From: Mumia sp. ZJ1417
GTDB lineage: Bacteria > Actinomycetota > Actinomycetes > Propionibacteriales > Nocardioidaceae
Assembly: GCF_014127285.1 (NCBI RefSeq)
Contig: NZ_CP059901.1
Coordinates: 2,294,001-2,358,000 of the forward strand
Length of the DNA: 64,000 nucleotides
Reading direction: 5' to 3'
Positions 17,027 through 25,533 of the stretch are shown here, one piece after another. Below the pieces are notes generated by a model that saw only the letters and a list, made by a program, of their open reading frames with translations, ran no database searches and had not been told where the DNA came from. The first letter of the stretch is position 1. Each line of letters starts with the position of its first letter. A program made the translations under genes and the position numbers.

Positions 17027-18826
17027 TCAGGGGTTCGCTTCTGGCGGGTCCTCGTCGGGGTCGCGCTTGTCGGGCTCGCGCGTGTGGGGCTCGCGCTCGG
17101 CCGGCTCGGTCGAGATGACGAAGTCGGCCCCGTGCTGCTCGATCCCGGACTCGACAGCCTCCTGGACGAGCTCGGCGGCGATGTCGCCACGGACGGTGAG
17201 GGCATCGCTGCGCAGGTCGACCCACAGCGCGTACGTGATCAGCACCATGATGACGGCGAACGGCAACGAGGTGACGACCGTGATGCTCTGCAGACCGTCC
17301 AACGCGTTCCGGCCGCCGAGGATCAGCATGATCGCCGCGACCGAGCCGGTGGCGACACCCCAGAAGACGACGACCCCTCTGCCGGGCTCGACGGCCCCGT
17401 GCTGCGAGAGGCTGCCCATCACGATCGACGCGGCGTCCGCCCCGGACACGAAGAAGATCGCGACCAGGACCATGACAAGCACGGACGTGACCGTGGCCAG
17501 CGGGAACTGGTCGAGCAGCTGGAAGAGCGTGAAGTCGCTCTCGACGGCGCCATCGCTGTTGGTCAGGGCCCCGGTGACATCCTGCTCGTGGATGCCGGCC
17601 GCCCCGAAGATCGAGAACCAGACCAGGCTGATGAGCGTCGGGACCAGGAGGACGCCGGTGACGAACTGGCGGATCGTGCGCCCCTTGCTGATCCGGGCGA
17701 TGAAGAGCCCGACGAACGGCGTCCAGGAGATCCACCACGCCCAGTAAAAGATCGTCCACCTGGCCAGCCAGTCCTCCATCGCCACCCCGCCGGCGGCATC
17801 TGTCCGCGAGGCCATCTCAGCCATGTCGCCGAGGTAGGCACCGATCGTCTCGGGCACCACGTTGAGGATCAGGAGCGTCGGGCCGACGACGAACACGAAC
17901 ACCGCCAGCGACACGGCAAGCACCATGTTGGTGTTGGCCAGCCACTGGATGCCGCGCTCGATGCCGGAGACGGCCGACGCCACGAAGGCGACGGTGAGCA
18001 CGGCGATGATGCCGACCAGCACGGGCTCCCCCACCGGCCCCGTCCAGTCGAGGAACTCCATGCCCGCGCCGATCTGGAGCGCACCGAGCCCGAGCGAGAC
18101 GGCCGACCCGAAGAGTGTGGCAAAGATCGCGAGGATGTCGATGACCTTGCCTGCCGGGCCTTCCGAGCGGGCCCCGAGCAACGGGCGGAAGACCGAGGAC
18201 ACGAGCTGGGACCGCGAGCGCCGGAACGTGCTGTACGCGATCGCGAGGCCGACCACCGCATAGATCGCCCACGGATGCAGTCCCCAGTGGAACATCGTGG
18301 TCGCCATGGCGGTCCGCATCGCCTCGGCCGTCTCTGGGGTGGCGGTGCCCGGTGGCGGCGACACGTAGTGCGACAGCGGCTCGGCGACCCCGAAGAACAT
18401 CAGACCGATGCCCATACCGGCGCTGAACATCATCGCGATCCACGAGACCGTCTTGAACTCCGGCTGGGAGTCGTCGGCGCCGAGCGGGATGCGCCCGTAG
18501 CGCGACGCGGCGAGCCAGATGACGTACACGACGAAGTAGCTGGCAACGAGGACGTAGAACCAGCCGGTGTTGCGGATGACCCAGTTCTGCGACTCGTTGG
18601 CGACCGTGCTCAGCGAGTCCGTGCCGACCGCTCCCCACACCACGAAGGCGATCGCGATAACGGAGGTGACTCCGAAGACCACCCTGTCGACCGGCTTCTC
18701 CTGGCCGGTCCCGAGGGGCCTCGTACGGCGGCCGCGCAGGGCGTTGTCGGACCACGAGCTCAGCCGGGGTCGCCTCGTGCGGCGTCCTGCGCGACCCTCA
18801 CGTCGGCGCGGCTGTCGGCTGGTCAT
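17027..18826 (-). CDS. BCCT family betaine/carnitine/choline transporter
   Basis: This 599-residue secondary transporter imports compatible solutes such as glycine betaine with Na+ or H+. After a basic ~45-residue N-terminus come about 12 membrane helices. The BCCT signatures are visible: GMGIGLMFFGVAEPLSHY in helix 3, the Trp-rich helix 8 around FYWAWWISWTPFVGLFIARIS, and FVSGADAASIVMG. An acidic/basic C-terminal tail (EREPHTREPDKRDPDE) may be the osmosensing element. I choose the ATG at 18826 with GGACGGAG upstream; a GTG at 18871 would add 15 residues. Confidence 0.92.
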   Translation of the reverse strand: MTSRQPRRREGRAGRRTRRPRLSSWSDNALRGRRTRPLGTGQEKPVDRVVFGVTSVIAIAFVVWGAVGTDSLSTVANESQNWVIRNTGWFYVLVASYFVVYVIWLAASRYGRIPLGADDSQPEFKTVSWIAMMFSAGMGIGLMFFGVAEPLSHYVSPPPGTATPETAEAMRTAMATTMFHWGLHPWAIYAVVGLAIAYSTFRRSRSQLVSSVFRPLLGARSEGPAGKVIDILAIFATLFGSAVSLGLGALQIGAGMEFLDWTGPVGEPVLVGIIAVLTVAFVASAVSGIERGIQWLANTNMVLAVSLAVFVFVVGPTLLILNVVPETIGAYLGDMAEMASRTDAAGGVAMEDWLARWTIFYWAWWISWTPFVGLFIARISKGRTIRQFVTGVLLVPTLISLVWFSIFGAAGIHEQDVTGALTNSDGAVESDFTLFQLLDQFPLATVTSVLVMVLVAIFFVSGADAASIVMGSLSQHGAVEPGRGVVVFWGVATGSVAAIMLILGGRNALDGLQSITVVTSLPFAVIMVLITYALWVDLRSDALTVRGDIAAELVQEAVESGIEQHGADFVISTEPAEREPHTREPDKRDPDEDPPEANP

Positions 18827-19134
18827 GAGCACTCCGTCCCGCCGACCCTCACGAGGTTCGACTTCGCTCACCGATCATTCGCGCGGCGCTCGGTGGACGC
18901 CACTCGAACCAGCCCCGAACCGCGTGTCGCAGCTCGGCGCGAGCACCCACCGACCTGCTAGGGTTCTGGAAGAAGTTGTTCGGTTCAGCGCAGGTGAAAC
19001 TCCGCGCCTTCGGTTCGACCGTTGGCGCGTTTGTCTTACCTGCGTCGGGCACACCACCACGAACGTGTGGCGGTGGAACAACATGCACGGGGGTCGGCAA
19101 CGGCCGGCTCCACAGTTCGACGAAAGAGCAAGAA
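18827..19134. promoter_or_regulatory. intergenic region and 5' leader of the cold-shock gene
   Basis: This 308-base stretch contains no gene. It includes a nested inverted repeat: CGCAGGT (18989-18995) pairs with ACCTGCG (19038-19044), and inside it CGCGCC (19003-19008) pairs with GGCGCG (19024-19029). Csp genes are known for long structured leaders that act as RNA thermosensors, so this may be such an element or a terminator-like fold. The BCCT promoter must lie at the left end. Confidence 0.45.
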
Positions 19135-19338
19135 ATGTCGCAAGGCACCGTGAAGTGGTTCAACGACGAGAAGGGCTTCGGCTTCATCGCGCAAGACGGT
19201 GGCGGTGACGACGTGTTCGTCCACTACACCGCAATCACTGGGAACGGCTTCCGCACGCTGGCCGAGAACCAGCGCGTCGAGTTCGACGTCACCCAGGGCC
19301 AGAAGGGCCCGCAGGCGGAGAACGTTCGCGCCATCTGA
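19135..19338 (+). CDS. cold-shock protein (CspA family)
   Basis: This 67-residue single-stranded nucleic-acid chaperone consists of one cold-shock domain. RNP1 (KGFGFI, residues ~16-21) and RNP2 (DVFVHY, ~27-32) are intact, and the start [18 protein letters not shown] is typical. It melts mRNA structure in the cytoplasm and is often abundant at optimal temperature in actinobacteria. AAGAGCAAGAA precedes the ATG. A strong terminator follows 28 bases after the stop, so it is monocistronic. Confidence 0.97.
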   Translation: MSQGTVKWFNDEKGFGFIAQDGGGDDVFVHYTAITGNGFRTLAENQRVEFDVTQGQKGPQAENVRAI

Positions 19339-19365
19339 GAAGTCGTCTCTCCACGAGACTTCTGA

Positions 19366-19401
19366 CGAGGGCCCCGACACCGGATGGTGTCGGGGCCCTC
19401 G
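19366..19401 (+). terminator. terminator of the cold-shock gene
   Basis: Perfect 16-base arms CGAGGGCCCCGACACC and GGTGTCGGGGCCCTCG flank a 4-base loop, 28 bases after the csp stop. Confidence 0.88.
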
Positions 19402-19690
19402 CTCGTGTCGACCTCTTGCGCGCTCCGTACCCCCGCAGCGGAGCGAGCAGGACGTCGACCAGATCACCCGAGAACTGGTCCCCGGGCCACGTCCGCGACC
19501 AGATGGTGCGGGACGTACAGCCATCCCAGCCACCCTCCGCGCGCGTGGCAAGGGTTGCAGCGGGGTTGCAACTGTTGTCGGCAGACCTTGCCCACGACAC
19601 GGACAAAGGTTGTGTCAAAGGCTGGGCTCTGCTTCCTCCAGGCCGTACGGTGGGGTCTGCGAGGAGGGCACGGCGACCCGGGGGGTGAGG
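19402..19690 (+). promoter_or_regulatory. upstream region of the GAF regulator with paired GGGTTGCA motifs
   Basis: I see no intact gene here. Two direct copies of GGGTTGCA lie one helical turn apart (19552-19559 and 19563-19570); the second extends into the palindrome GTTGCAAC (19565-19572). These may be an autoregulatory operator for the downstream GAF-domain regulator. This is inference from position and symmetry only. Confidence 0.35.
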
Positions 19691-21013
19691 ATGACCGCTC
19701 CGCGTACTGAGGCTTCGACGTCGGGTATCGATCTTCGCAGCCTCTACCGCATCCGCTCTGACGTCCTCGCCGGACGCTCGCCCGAGCACGAGCCGCGCGC
19801 CCTCGTTCGTGCCTCATGGGACCGCACCAGGACGCTCGGGCTCACCCCGGACGGCACACCGCCGGAGCCGCCGGTCGCTGCCGCCGAGGTCGAGGCCGAA
19901 CGCGCGGCCAGCGCGCTGCGCCCGATGGTCGACCAGCTCAGCGACCTCTTGCGCGGCGCGGTCAACTCCGCAGGCATGCTGCTCGCGATCACCTCTGCCG
20001 ACGCCCGCATCCTGTGGCGGGCCGGCTCCGGGCCCCTGCGCCGCCACGCCGACGAGCTCGGGATGGTCCCCGGTGCGACCTGGGCCGAGGGCAACGTGGG
20101 GACCAACGCGATCGGGACCGCGCTCGTCGAGGGTGTTCCGGTCGGCATCCATGCTGCCGAGCACTACGCCGAGGACCACCTCCCGTGGTCGTGCGCGGCC
20201 GCGCCTGTGCGCGACCCCCTGACCGGCGACCAGATCGGCGTGGTCGACCTCAGCTATCGCAACCCCAGCGTCAACCCGCTCGCACTCCCCCACGTCGTGA
20301 TGGCCGCACAGCTCGCCGAGGCTCAGCTGCGCCAGCGCTACCACGACAACGCCGACCGGCTCCGCACCTACGCCGCACCGATGCTCGCACGGCTCGGAGG
20401 CCCCGCGCTGGCCGTGACCCGCGACGGGATCTGCGCCGCCGCCGTCGGCACCGAGCCACCGCCACGGGTGGACCTCCCTCGCGAGATCGAGCCTGGGTCG
20501 CTCTGGCTGCCGACCCTCGGCAACGTCATCGCCGAGCCCGTGCCGGACGGGTGGCTCCTGCGGCTCGCCCACGACGGCTCCGACCACGAGCCGACGACCC
20601 GTGTCCGTCTCGACCTCACCCGCACCCCGGCGATCGTCGAGGTGACGGGGCCGAGCGGCTCCTGGAGCCATGCCCTCTCCCCCCGGCACTCCGAGATCCT
20701 TCTGTCGCTGGTGCGCAACCCCGACGGCCGCTCGGCGTCCGAGCTCGCCAACGATCTCTTCGGCAACGCCGCCCGTACAGTGACCGTACGGGCCGAGATG
20801 TCGAGGCTGCGGCGGACCCTGGGCGGTGTCCTCGGGGCGATGCCATACCGGGTCAGCGAAGCCGTCGACATCGAGGTCGAGCTGCCGGACGACCCTGCGG
20901 CGCTCATCCCGGGCTCTGCGGCCCCGATCGTGGTGAGCACCCGTGACGACCTCGCGGCCGAGCTCCGCGAGCGTGCCGAGTCGCCGCCCGCCGGCCGCCA
21001 CCGCGCCTACTGA
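19691..21013 (+). CDS. GAF domain-containing transcriptional regulator
   Basis: This 440-residue cytoplasmic regulator has an N-terminal ~60-residue helical region with the conserved opening ...LYRIRSDVLAGR. A GAF sensor domain follows (residues ~75-220) containing the EGNVGTNAIGTALVEG and AEHYAEDHLPWSCAAAPVRDP motifs typical of AcoR-type activators that sense small metabolites. Unlike AcoR, it lacks an AAA+ sigma-54 domain. The C-terminus (~345-410, HSEILLSLVRNPDGRSASELA, RAEMSRLRRTLGG) looks like a winged helix-turn-helix. The ATG at 19691 is preferred; a GTG at 19685 is possible. It is convergent with the PLP lyase gene, 12 bases away. Confidence 0.83.
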   Translation: MTAPRTEASTSGIDLRSLYRIRSDVLAGRSPEHEPRALVRASWDRTRTLGLTPDGTPPEPPVAAAEVEAERAASALRPMVDQLSDLLRGAVNSAGMLLAITSADARILWRAGSGPLRRHADELGMVPGATWAEGNVGTNAIGTALVEGVPVGIHAAEHYAEDHLPWSCAAAPVRDPLTGDQIGVVDLSYRNPSVNPLALPHVVMAAQLAEAQLRQRYHDNADRLRTYAAPMLARLGGPALAVTRDGICAAAVGTEPPPRVDLPREIEPGSLWLPTLGNVIAEPVPDGWLLRLAHDGSDHEPTTRVRLDLTRTPAIVEVTGPSGSWSHALSPRHSEILLSLVRNPDGRSASELANDLFGNAARTVTVRAEMSRLRRTLGGVLGAMPYRVSEAVDIEVELPDDPAALIPGSAAPIVVSTRDDLAAELRERAESPPAGRHRAY

Positions 21014-21025
21014 CGCTCCTGGCCT

Positions 21026-22465
21026 TCAGCGCGTCAGCCGGTCGAGGAACGCGACCATCAGTGCCTCGCGCAGCGCAGGGGGCGCCACATCGAGGAGTGC
21101 GTTGACCGGGGCCATCCGTGCGGGCACGCCGACCGCACCGTCGTCGCCAGCCAGCCCCGCCAACGCCAGCAGGCCGTCGAACGCGGCGTCGTCCAGCGTC
21201 GCGGGATCGAGAGCCTGTGCCGCCGCCCGCAGCTGAGGGTCGATGACGACAGGACCGGTGGCCACGGCTTCGGTCACGGCATCACGCAGCGTGTTGAGGA
21301 ACTCCGGGACAAGGTCGGCCGTCGCTGCCGAGACGGTCAGGTGCAAGGTCGGCGGGAGCTCGCCGTACGCCATCTGCGGCTGCACGAACCACCCGCGGTC
21401 GAGCATCGCGTCGCTGAGCGTGAAGACGTCGCACGCCTCGTCGGTGCTCACGGCCACGAGAGTCGTGTCAGGTGCTGACGCCAACCGCAGGTGGGCGATC
21501 TCGGCGACACCCGCAGCGAGCGCGCGCGTGCCGTCGTAGGCGCGTCGGGCGAGGACGTGGTAGCCCTCGTCGCCCAGGTAGGAGACGACCGCCCACGCCG
21601 CGGCGAGCGGGCCGCCGGACTTCGTCGACTGCATCGTCGCGTTGAGCATGGTGTAGCCGGGCCAGTCGGCGCTGGCGAAGAACTGGGGGCGCCGGAGCTG
21701 TGGGGTGCGGTGCAGCAGCAGCGAGACTCCCTTGGGCGTGTAGGCGTACTTGTGGAGGTCCGCGGAGATGCTCGTGACGCCCTCGACCGCGAAGTCCCAC
21801 GGGGTCGCGACCAGACCGTCGCGCTCGAGCCACGGCAGGACCCAGCCCCCGATGCAGGCGTCGACGTGGAAGCGGACGCCTCGCGCCGCCGCAGCAGACG
21901 CGATCTGAGGGATAGGGTCGACGACCCCGTGGGCGTACGAGGGCGCGCTCGCTGCGACGAGGACGACACGGTCGGCGTACGTCTCGAGTGCGGCGACCAT
22001 CGATGCGGGGTCGGCCCGGAAGGTCTGCGGATCGACAGGGACGCTCACCCGCTCGACACCGAAGTAGTGCGCAGCCTTGTGGAACGCCGCGTGGATCGTC
22101 GTCGGGACCACCATCACCGGGCGTGCGACGTCGGGGTGTGCGTCGCGGGCGGTCTGCACGGCGAGGAGGATCGACTCCGTACCGCCCGACGTCACCGTGC
22201 CGACTGCGGTCGGCGGGGCGTGGAAGAGCGGTCGCGCGAAGGCGACGAGGTCGCGCTCCATCGCGAGCAGGCTCGGGAACGCGGTCGGGTCGAGACCGTT
22301 CGTCGCCCCGTAGGCCGCGAGCGCCTCTCTGCCGAGCGTGTCGGCCTCGGCGATGCCGGAGTCGTACACGTAGGCGAGCGTGCGTCCGCCATGGGTCGGG
22401 AGGTCGTCGGCACGCAGCGCGAGGAGGCGGCTCAGGACGTCGTCGACGGTGCGGTCAGTGGTCAT
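21026..22465 (-). CDS. PLP-dependent lyase, sphingosine-1-phosphate lyase-like
   Basis: This 479-residue group II PLP-dependent decarboxylase-fold enzyme has a PLP Lys in DLHKYAYTPKG (residues ~240), which matches the THKYGxxPKG motif of sphingosine-1-phosphate lyases better than the glutamate or aromatic decarboxylase versions. The cofactor Asp lies in FHVDACIGGWVLPW and the phosphate loop in GTVTSGGTESILLA. Such enzymes split long-chain-base phosphates into an aldehyde and phosphoethanolamine; other amino-acid-derived substrates are possible. There is no membrane anchor. Its ATG overlaps the stop of the upstream symporter gene (ATGA), so the two are translationally coupled. Confidence 0.82.
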   Translation of the reverse strand: MTTDRTVDDVLSRLLALRADDLPTHGGRTLAYVYDSGIAEADTLGREALAAYGATNGLDPTAFPSLLAMERDLVAFARPLFHAPPTAVGTVTSGGTESILLAVQTARDAHPDVARPVMVVPTTIHAAFHKAAHYFGVERVSVPVDPQTFRADPASMVAALETYADRVVLVAASAPSYAHGVVDPIPQIASAAAARGVRFHVDACIGGWVLPWLERDGLVATPWDFAVEGVTSISADLHKYAYTPKGVSLLLHRTPQLRRPQFFASADWPGYTMLNATMQSTKSGGPLAAAWAVVSYLGDEGYHVLARRAYDGTRALAAGVAEIAHLRLASAPDTTLVAVSTDEACDVFTLSDAMLDRGWFVQPQMAYGELPPTLHLTVSAATADLVPEFLNTLRDAVTEAVATGPVVIDPQLRAAAQALDPATLDDAAFDGLLALAGLAGDDGAVGVPARMAPVNALLDVAPPALREALMVAFLDRLTR

Positions 22466-23865
22466 GGGGTCGGCTCCTCGGGCGGGTGGTCTGGGGTGAT
22501 GGCAGCGGTGGCGACCGTGTGGACACGGTCGTCGAGGGTGTAGCGGCGCAGCCACAGGAGGCTCAGTGCCACGAGGACAGCGGGCACGACGGAGAAGCCA
22601 ATCGCGATGGCGGTCAGCGCCGAGTCGGGCTGCGCGACATCCTCACCGCCGCGCGAGGACACATAGCCGCCGAGGGACAGCACGAGGGCGTACAGGCCCG
22701 GCCCGAGCGCGAGGCCCAACGTCTCGCCCGCGGTCCAGACGCCGGTGAAGACGCCGATGCGGTTCTCGCCCGTGCGTGCGGCGTGCTCGGCCGCGACGTC
22801 GGGAACCATCGCCATCGGGAAGACCTGCGCACCGGCATAGCCGATCCCGACGAACGCGGCCGCGATGTACGCCGCCCACGCCGTCCCCGTCACGGCGACG
22901 AGCAGGCCGATCGACCCCACCACGAGGAATCCGGTCGCGAGGACGTAGCCGTGACGCTTGCCGCGGCGCGCGGCGACACGCTCCCAGAGCGGGGTGACGA
23001 CGAGCGCGGGTCCGACGAACGCCACGAAGAGGAAGGTCGACGCCCCGCCACCGTCGAGCAGGTGAGAGGCGACGTAGGCGACGCCCGCGAGCATCGCCCC
23101 GACGCCGAGCGCCTGGAGGACGAACGTGATGAGGAGGTTGCGGAAATCCGTCGACTGTCCGACCAGGCGCAACTGCTCACGGAGACTGCCGGACGGGCTC
23201 GCCACCCCGTGATCGGGCGCACGACGGGTGCCGAGGTAGGCGCCGAGCACCCCCACGACGAGGATCAGCCCGATGTAGACACCCATCACGCGGTAGCCGG
23301 TGGCCTCGGAGGTCGCCTCGCCCACCGCGTCGACGACCATGGGAGCCGTCGCCCCCGACAACAAGATGGCGAGCGCCAGAACGATGACCCGCCACGTCAT
23401 CAGTCTCGTGCGCTCGTCGTAGTCGAGGGTCATCTCGGCGGGCATCGCGACGTACGGCACCTGGAAGAACGCGTAGGCGCTCGCGCACGCCAGGAACATC
23501 ACGACCACCCAGGCGCCGGCGAGCCAGGTCGGCTCCGACGGCCCGGCGAAGATGAGCGCGAAGGTCACCGCGAGCAGGAGACCGGCACGCAGCAGGAACG
23601 GCCTGCGCCGCCCGCGCGGATTCGTCGACCTGTCGCTGATCCGGCCCGCCACCGGGTTGAGGAAGACGTCCCAGGCCTTCGGCGCGAAGACCATGACGCC
23701 GGCGATCCCGGCTGCCACGCCCAGGGTGTCGGTGAGGTAGGGAAGGAGCAGCAGGCCGGGGACGGTGCCGAACGTGCCGGTCGCGACGGAGCCGAGCGCG
23801 TAGCCACGCCGGACCGACGGAGCGAGAGGCTCGGCCGCGGCGCCCGGCGGAGGTATCGAGAGCAT
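22462..23865 (-). CDS. GPH/MFS_2 family cation symporter
   Basis: This 467-residue, 12-helix transporter of the glycoside-pentoside-hexuronide:cation symporter family (MelB fold) has the cation-site and loop signature VFAPKAWDVFLNPVAGRISDRS followed by NPRGRRRPFLL, which is the family hallmark. The eukaryotic MFSD2A lysophospholipid importer belongs to the same superfamily branch. Substrate cannot be read from sequence. Coupling by ATGA overlap to an S1P-lyase-like enzyme suggests import of that enzyme's substrate or of a phospholipid-like precursor. The upstream gene on the same strand starts 50 bases away. Confidence 0.85.
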   Translation of the reverse strand: MLSIPPPGAAAEPLAPSVRRGYALGSVATGTFGTVPGLLLLPYLTDTLGVAAGIAGVMVFAPKAWDVFLNPVAGRISDRSTNPRGRRRPFLLRAGLLLAVTFALIFAGPSEPTWLAGAWVVVMFLACASAYAFFQVPYVAMPAEMTLDYDERTRLMTWRVIVLALAILLSGATAPMVVDAVGEATSEATGYRVMGVYIGLILVVGVLGAYLGTRRAPDHGVASPSGSLREQLRLVGQSTDFRNLLITFVLQALGVGAMLAGVAYVASHLLDGGGASTFLFVAFVGPALVVTPLWERVAARRGKRHGYVLATGFLVVGSIGLLVAVTGTAWAAYIAAAFVGIGYAGAQVFPMAMVPDVAAEHAARTGENRIGVFTGVWTAGETLGLALGPGLYALVLSLGGYVSSRGGEDVAQPDSALTAIAIGFSVVPAVLVALSLLWLRRYTLDDRVHTVATAAITPDHPPEEPTP

Positions 23866-23918
23866 GCGACGTTTCTACCGCACGATCCAGGGCACGTGTC
23901 CAGGATCACGCACACCGC

Positions 23919-24395
23919 TCACGGTGCGAGGCCGACGCCCCACGCGCGCAGGTCGTCCGTCCGTGCGACCGCCCACCCGTTGCGCTCGATGCGGAGCCCG
24001 TCCGGCCGTGGCACTCCCACCCACGCGACCGGTGACGGCCGCCATCCGAGCACGACCCCCGACTCGACGGCGCTCGCACGCAGGTAGTCGGAGGCCTCGA
24101 CGTCCTCGGGACGCTCACCCGACCAGGCGGAGACGGCGTCGACAGCCTCGAGCCGGCTCGCCACCTGCACGCGGAGCACGTCGCGTGCCTCGACCATCCA
24201 GGTGAGTCGGGAGCCGCTGGACCACGACTCGAGCAGGAGCACCGGGGACCCGTCATCGAGCAGCGCCCACGGGAAATGTCGCTGACCCCACAGGCTCCAG
24301 TAGGCCGACCCGCGTAGCCCTTCGGCCGTGTCTGGACCGTCTGCGACGTCGGCGCGACGACGGTGACGGCGGTGCTGGACAAGGACTGCGGACAT
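23919..24395 (-). CDS. hypothetical protein
   Basis: This 158-residue soluble protein is unrecognised. It starts with an Arg/His-rich segment (VLVQHRRHRRRAD) and continues as a strand-rich domain with several Trp (YWSLWGQRHFPWALLDDGS, SWSSGSRLTWMVEARD, LGWRPSPVAWVGVPRP). The ATG at 24395 has GAAGGAG 6 bases upstream, a strong reason for this start. There are no signal peptide or membrane segments. It may be co-transcribed with the downstream symporter and lyase (53-base gap), but shares no obvious chemistry with them. Confidence 0.62.
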   Translation of the reverse strand: MSAVLVQHRRHRRRADVADGPDTAEGLRGSAYWSLWGQRHFPWALLDDGSPVLLLESWSSGSRLTWMVEARDVLRVQVASRLEAVDAVSAWSGERPEDVEASDYLRASAVESGVVLGWRPSPVAWVGVPRPDGLRIERNGWAVARTDDLRAWGVGLAP

Positions 24396-24604
24396 GGTGG
24401 TCTCCTTCGGTCGACGACGAGACCTCGACGGTAGGGGCGTGGCGCCGGCGTGACGGGCGTCCTCCACAGGACGAGGTGGCGGCCACGACTTTCCCCAGGT
24501 CGCGCGACCGCGCGAGTCCTCCCTCGGCGGATCAGCCATTCCTGCCCTTGCTCTTCACCGCACGGTTTACGATCCAGGTGCACCCTCACCCCACAGGAGT
24601 ACGG

Positions 24605-25213
24605 ATGAGCGACGACGCGACCGCCCGTCCGCAACGGCGATCCTCGGCCCTGCTGAAGCGACGCCTCGTCGAGGATCAGCGTCGACAGCTCGACGCGATG
24701 CTCGACTGGGCGTTGACCGATCCCGGCGTCGAAGAGATGGCCGCGCAGATCGTCGGAGCGCGCCGGCGCTTCATCATCGGCGCCACGAAGTCGTTCGCGT
24801 ACGCCTCGCTCCTCGCACTCGACCTCAGCGCGAGCCTCGCCAACGTCCACCTCGTCGACGGCACGATCATCCGGCCGATCGACGTGCTGAGCGACGTGCG
24901 CAGCTCCGACGTCATGGTCGCGTTCTCGATCCAGCGCTATCGCAAGTACACGATCGACATCGCCACCGCGTTCCAGGAGGCCGGCGGCCGGCTCCTCGTC
25001 ATCACCGACGCACCCGACGCACCGCTGGCCGACGTCGGCGCGGACGTCGTGCTCGTCCCGCCGGCCGGGGTCTCGTACGACAGCTCCCCGCCGAGCCTGA
25101 GCCTGCTCATCGGCGTCATCGCGGCGCTGACCGCGGCGAGCGCCAAGGGTGCCGGCCGCCGCAGCGCGCAGCGCGACCACCTCGGCGAGATCCTCGATCT
25201 CTACGTCGACTGA
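24605..25213 (+). CDS. SIS domain protein (RpiR/MurR-like, no HTH)
   Basis: This 202-residue protein is dominated by a SIS sugar-phosphate-binding domain (residues ~45-185: FIIGATKSFAYASLLALDL, SDVMVAFSIQRYRKYTIDI, GGRLLVITDAPDAPLADVGADVVLVPP). The last of these is the typical ending of MurR/RpiR regulators. The usual N-terminal ~75-residue helix-turn-helix is reduced to ~45 residues rich in Arg and Gln, so DNA binding is doubtful; it may be a sugar-phosphate isomerase-like or sensor protein. TACGG at 24600 and CAGGAG 5 bases before the ATG act as ribosome-binding site. It is monocistronic. Confidence 0.78.
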   Translation: MSDDATARPQRRSSALLKRRLVEDQRRQLDAMLDWALTDPGVEEMAAQIVGARRRFIIGATKSFAYASLLALDLSASLANVHLVDGTIIRPIDVLSDVRSSDVMVAFSIQRYRKYTIDIATAFQEAGGRLLVITDAPDAPLADVGADVVLVPPAGVSYDSSPPSLSLLIGVIAALTAASAKGAGRRSAQRDHLGEILDLYVD

Positions 25214-25229
25214 CGCCGTTCTTGGACGA

Positions 25230-25243
25230 GTGACCTAGATCAC
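25230..25243. promoter_or_regulatory. GlxR/Crp-like operator
   Basis: GTGA-CCTAGA-TCAC is a perfect palindromic core with the central TA of the actinobacterial GlxR/Crp consensus (TGTGANNTANNTCACA). It lies 17 bases after the SIS gene and about 290 bases before the NfeD start. It may control the NfeD-SPFH operon. Confidence 0.5.
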
Positions 25244-25288
25244 CACCTGAACCACGTCATAACGGACACGCCCCCTCGTCTCACATGT

Positions 25289-25434
25289 GTCACGGGGTCG
25301 GGATCAACGTGCCCCCCGCCGTAACCCCGACCCGATCCCGTGACCTCCAAGCGTCACGGGCCCAGGCTCCCCCTCCCGGGTCCGTGACACCCCTTGAGCC
25401 GCTCGCGCGCATCCCTCGGGCGCGAGCGGCTCAA
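25289..25434. other. three tandem inverted repeats in a 320-base gap
   Basis: The gap between the SIS and NfeD genes has no gene but holds three stems. First, GTCACGGGGTCGGG (25289-25302) pairs with CCCGACC plus CCCGTGAC (to 25344). Second, GTCACGGGCCC (25353-25363) pairs with GGGTCCGTGAC (25378-25388) with one wobble. Third, TTGAGCCGCTCGCG (25394-25407) pairs perfectly with CGCGAGCGGCTCAA (25421-25434). The first two share GTCACGGG arms, so alternative pairings are possible. The third alone could be a terminator. Confidence 0.6.
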
Positions 25435-25533
25435 CCATGCCGGCGGGTCGCTCGCGCCTGGGAAACGTGGGAGTCCACACGCGCGCGGAGTACAGTCGAG
25501 TGCACCCCCGGCAGGACGGGGAGGTGTGCGCAC

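Noticed and set aside
17084-18961. 625-codon open reading on the plus strand opposite the BCCT transporter
   Set aside because: Asp/Arg/Glu-rich antisense shadow of a clear transporter; no motif.
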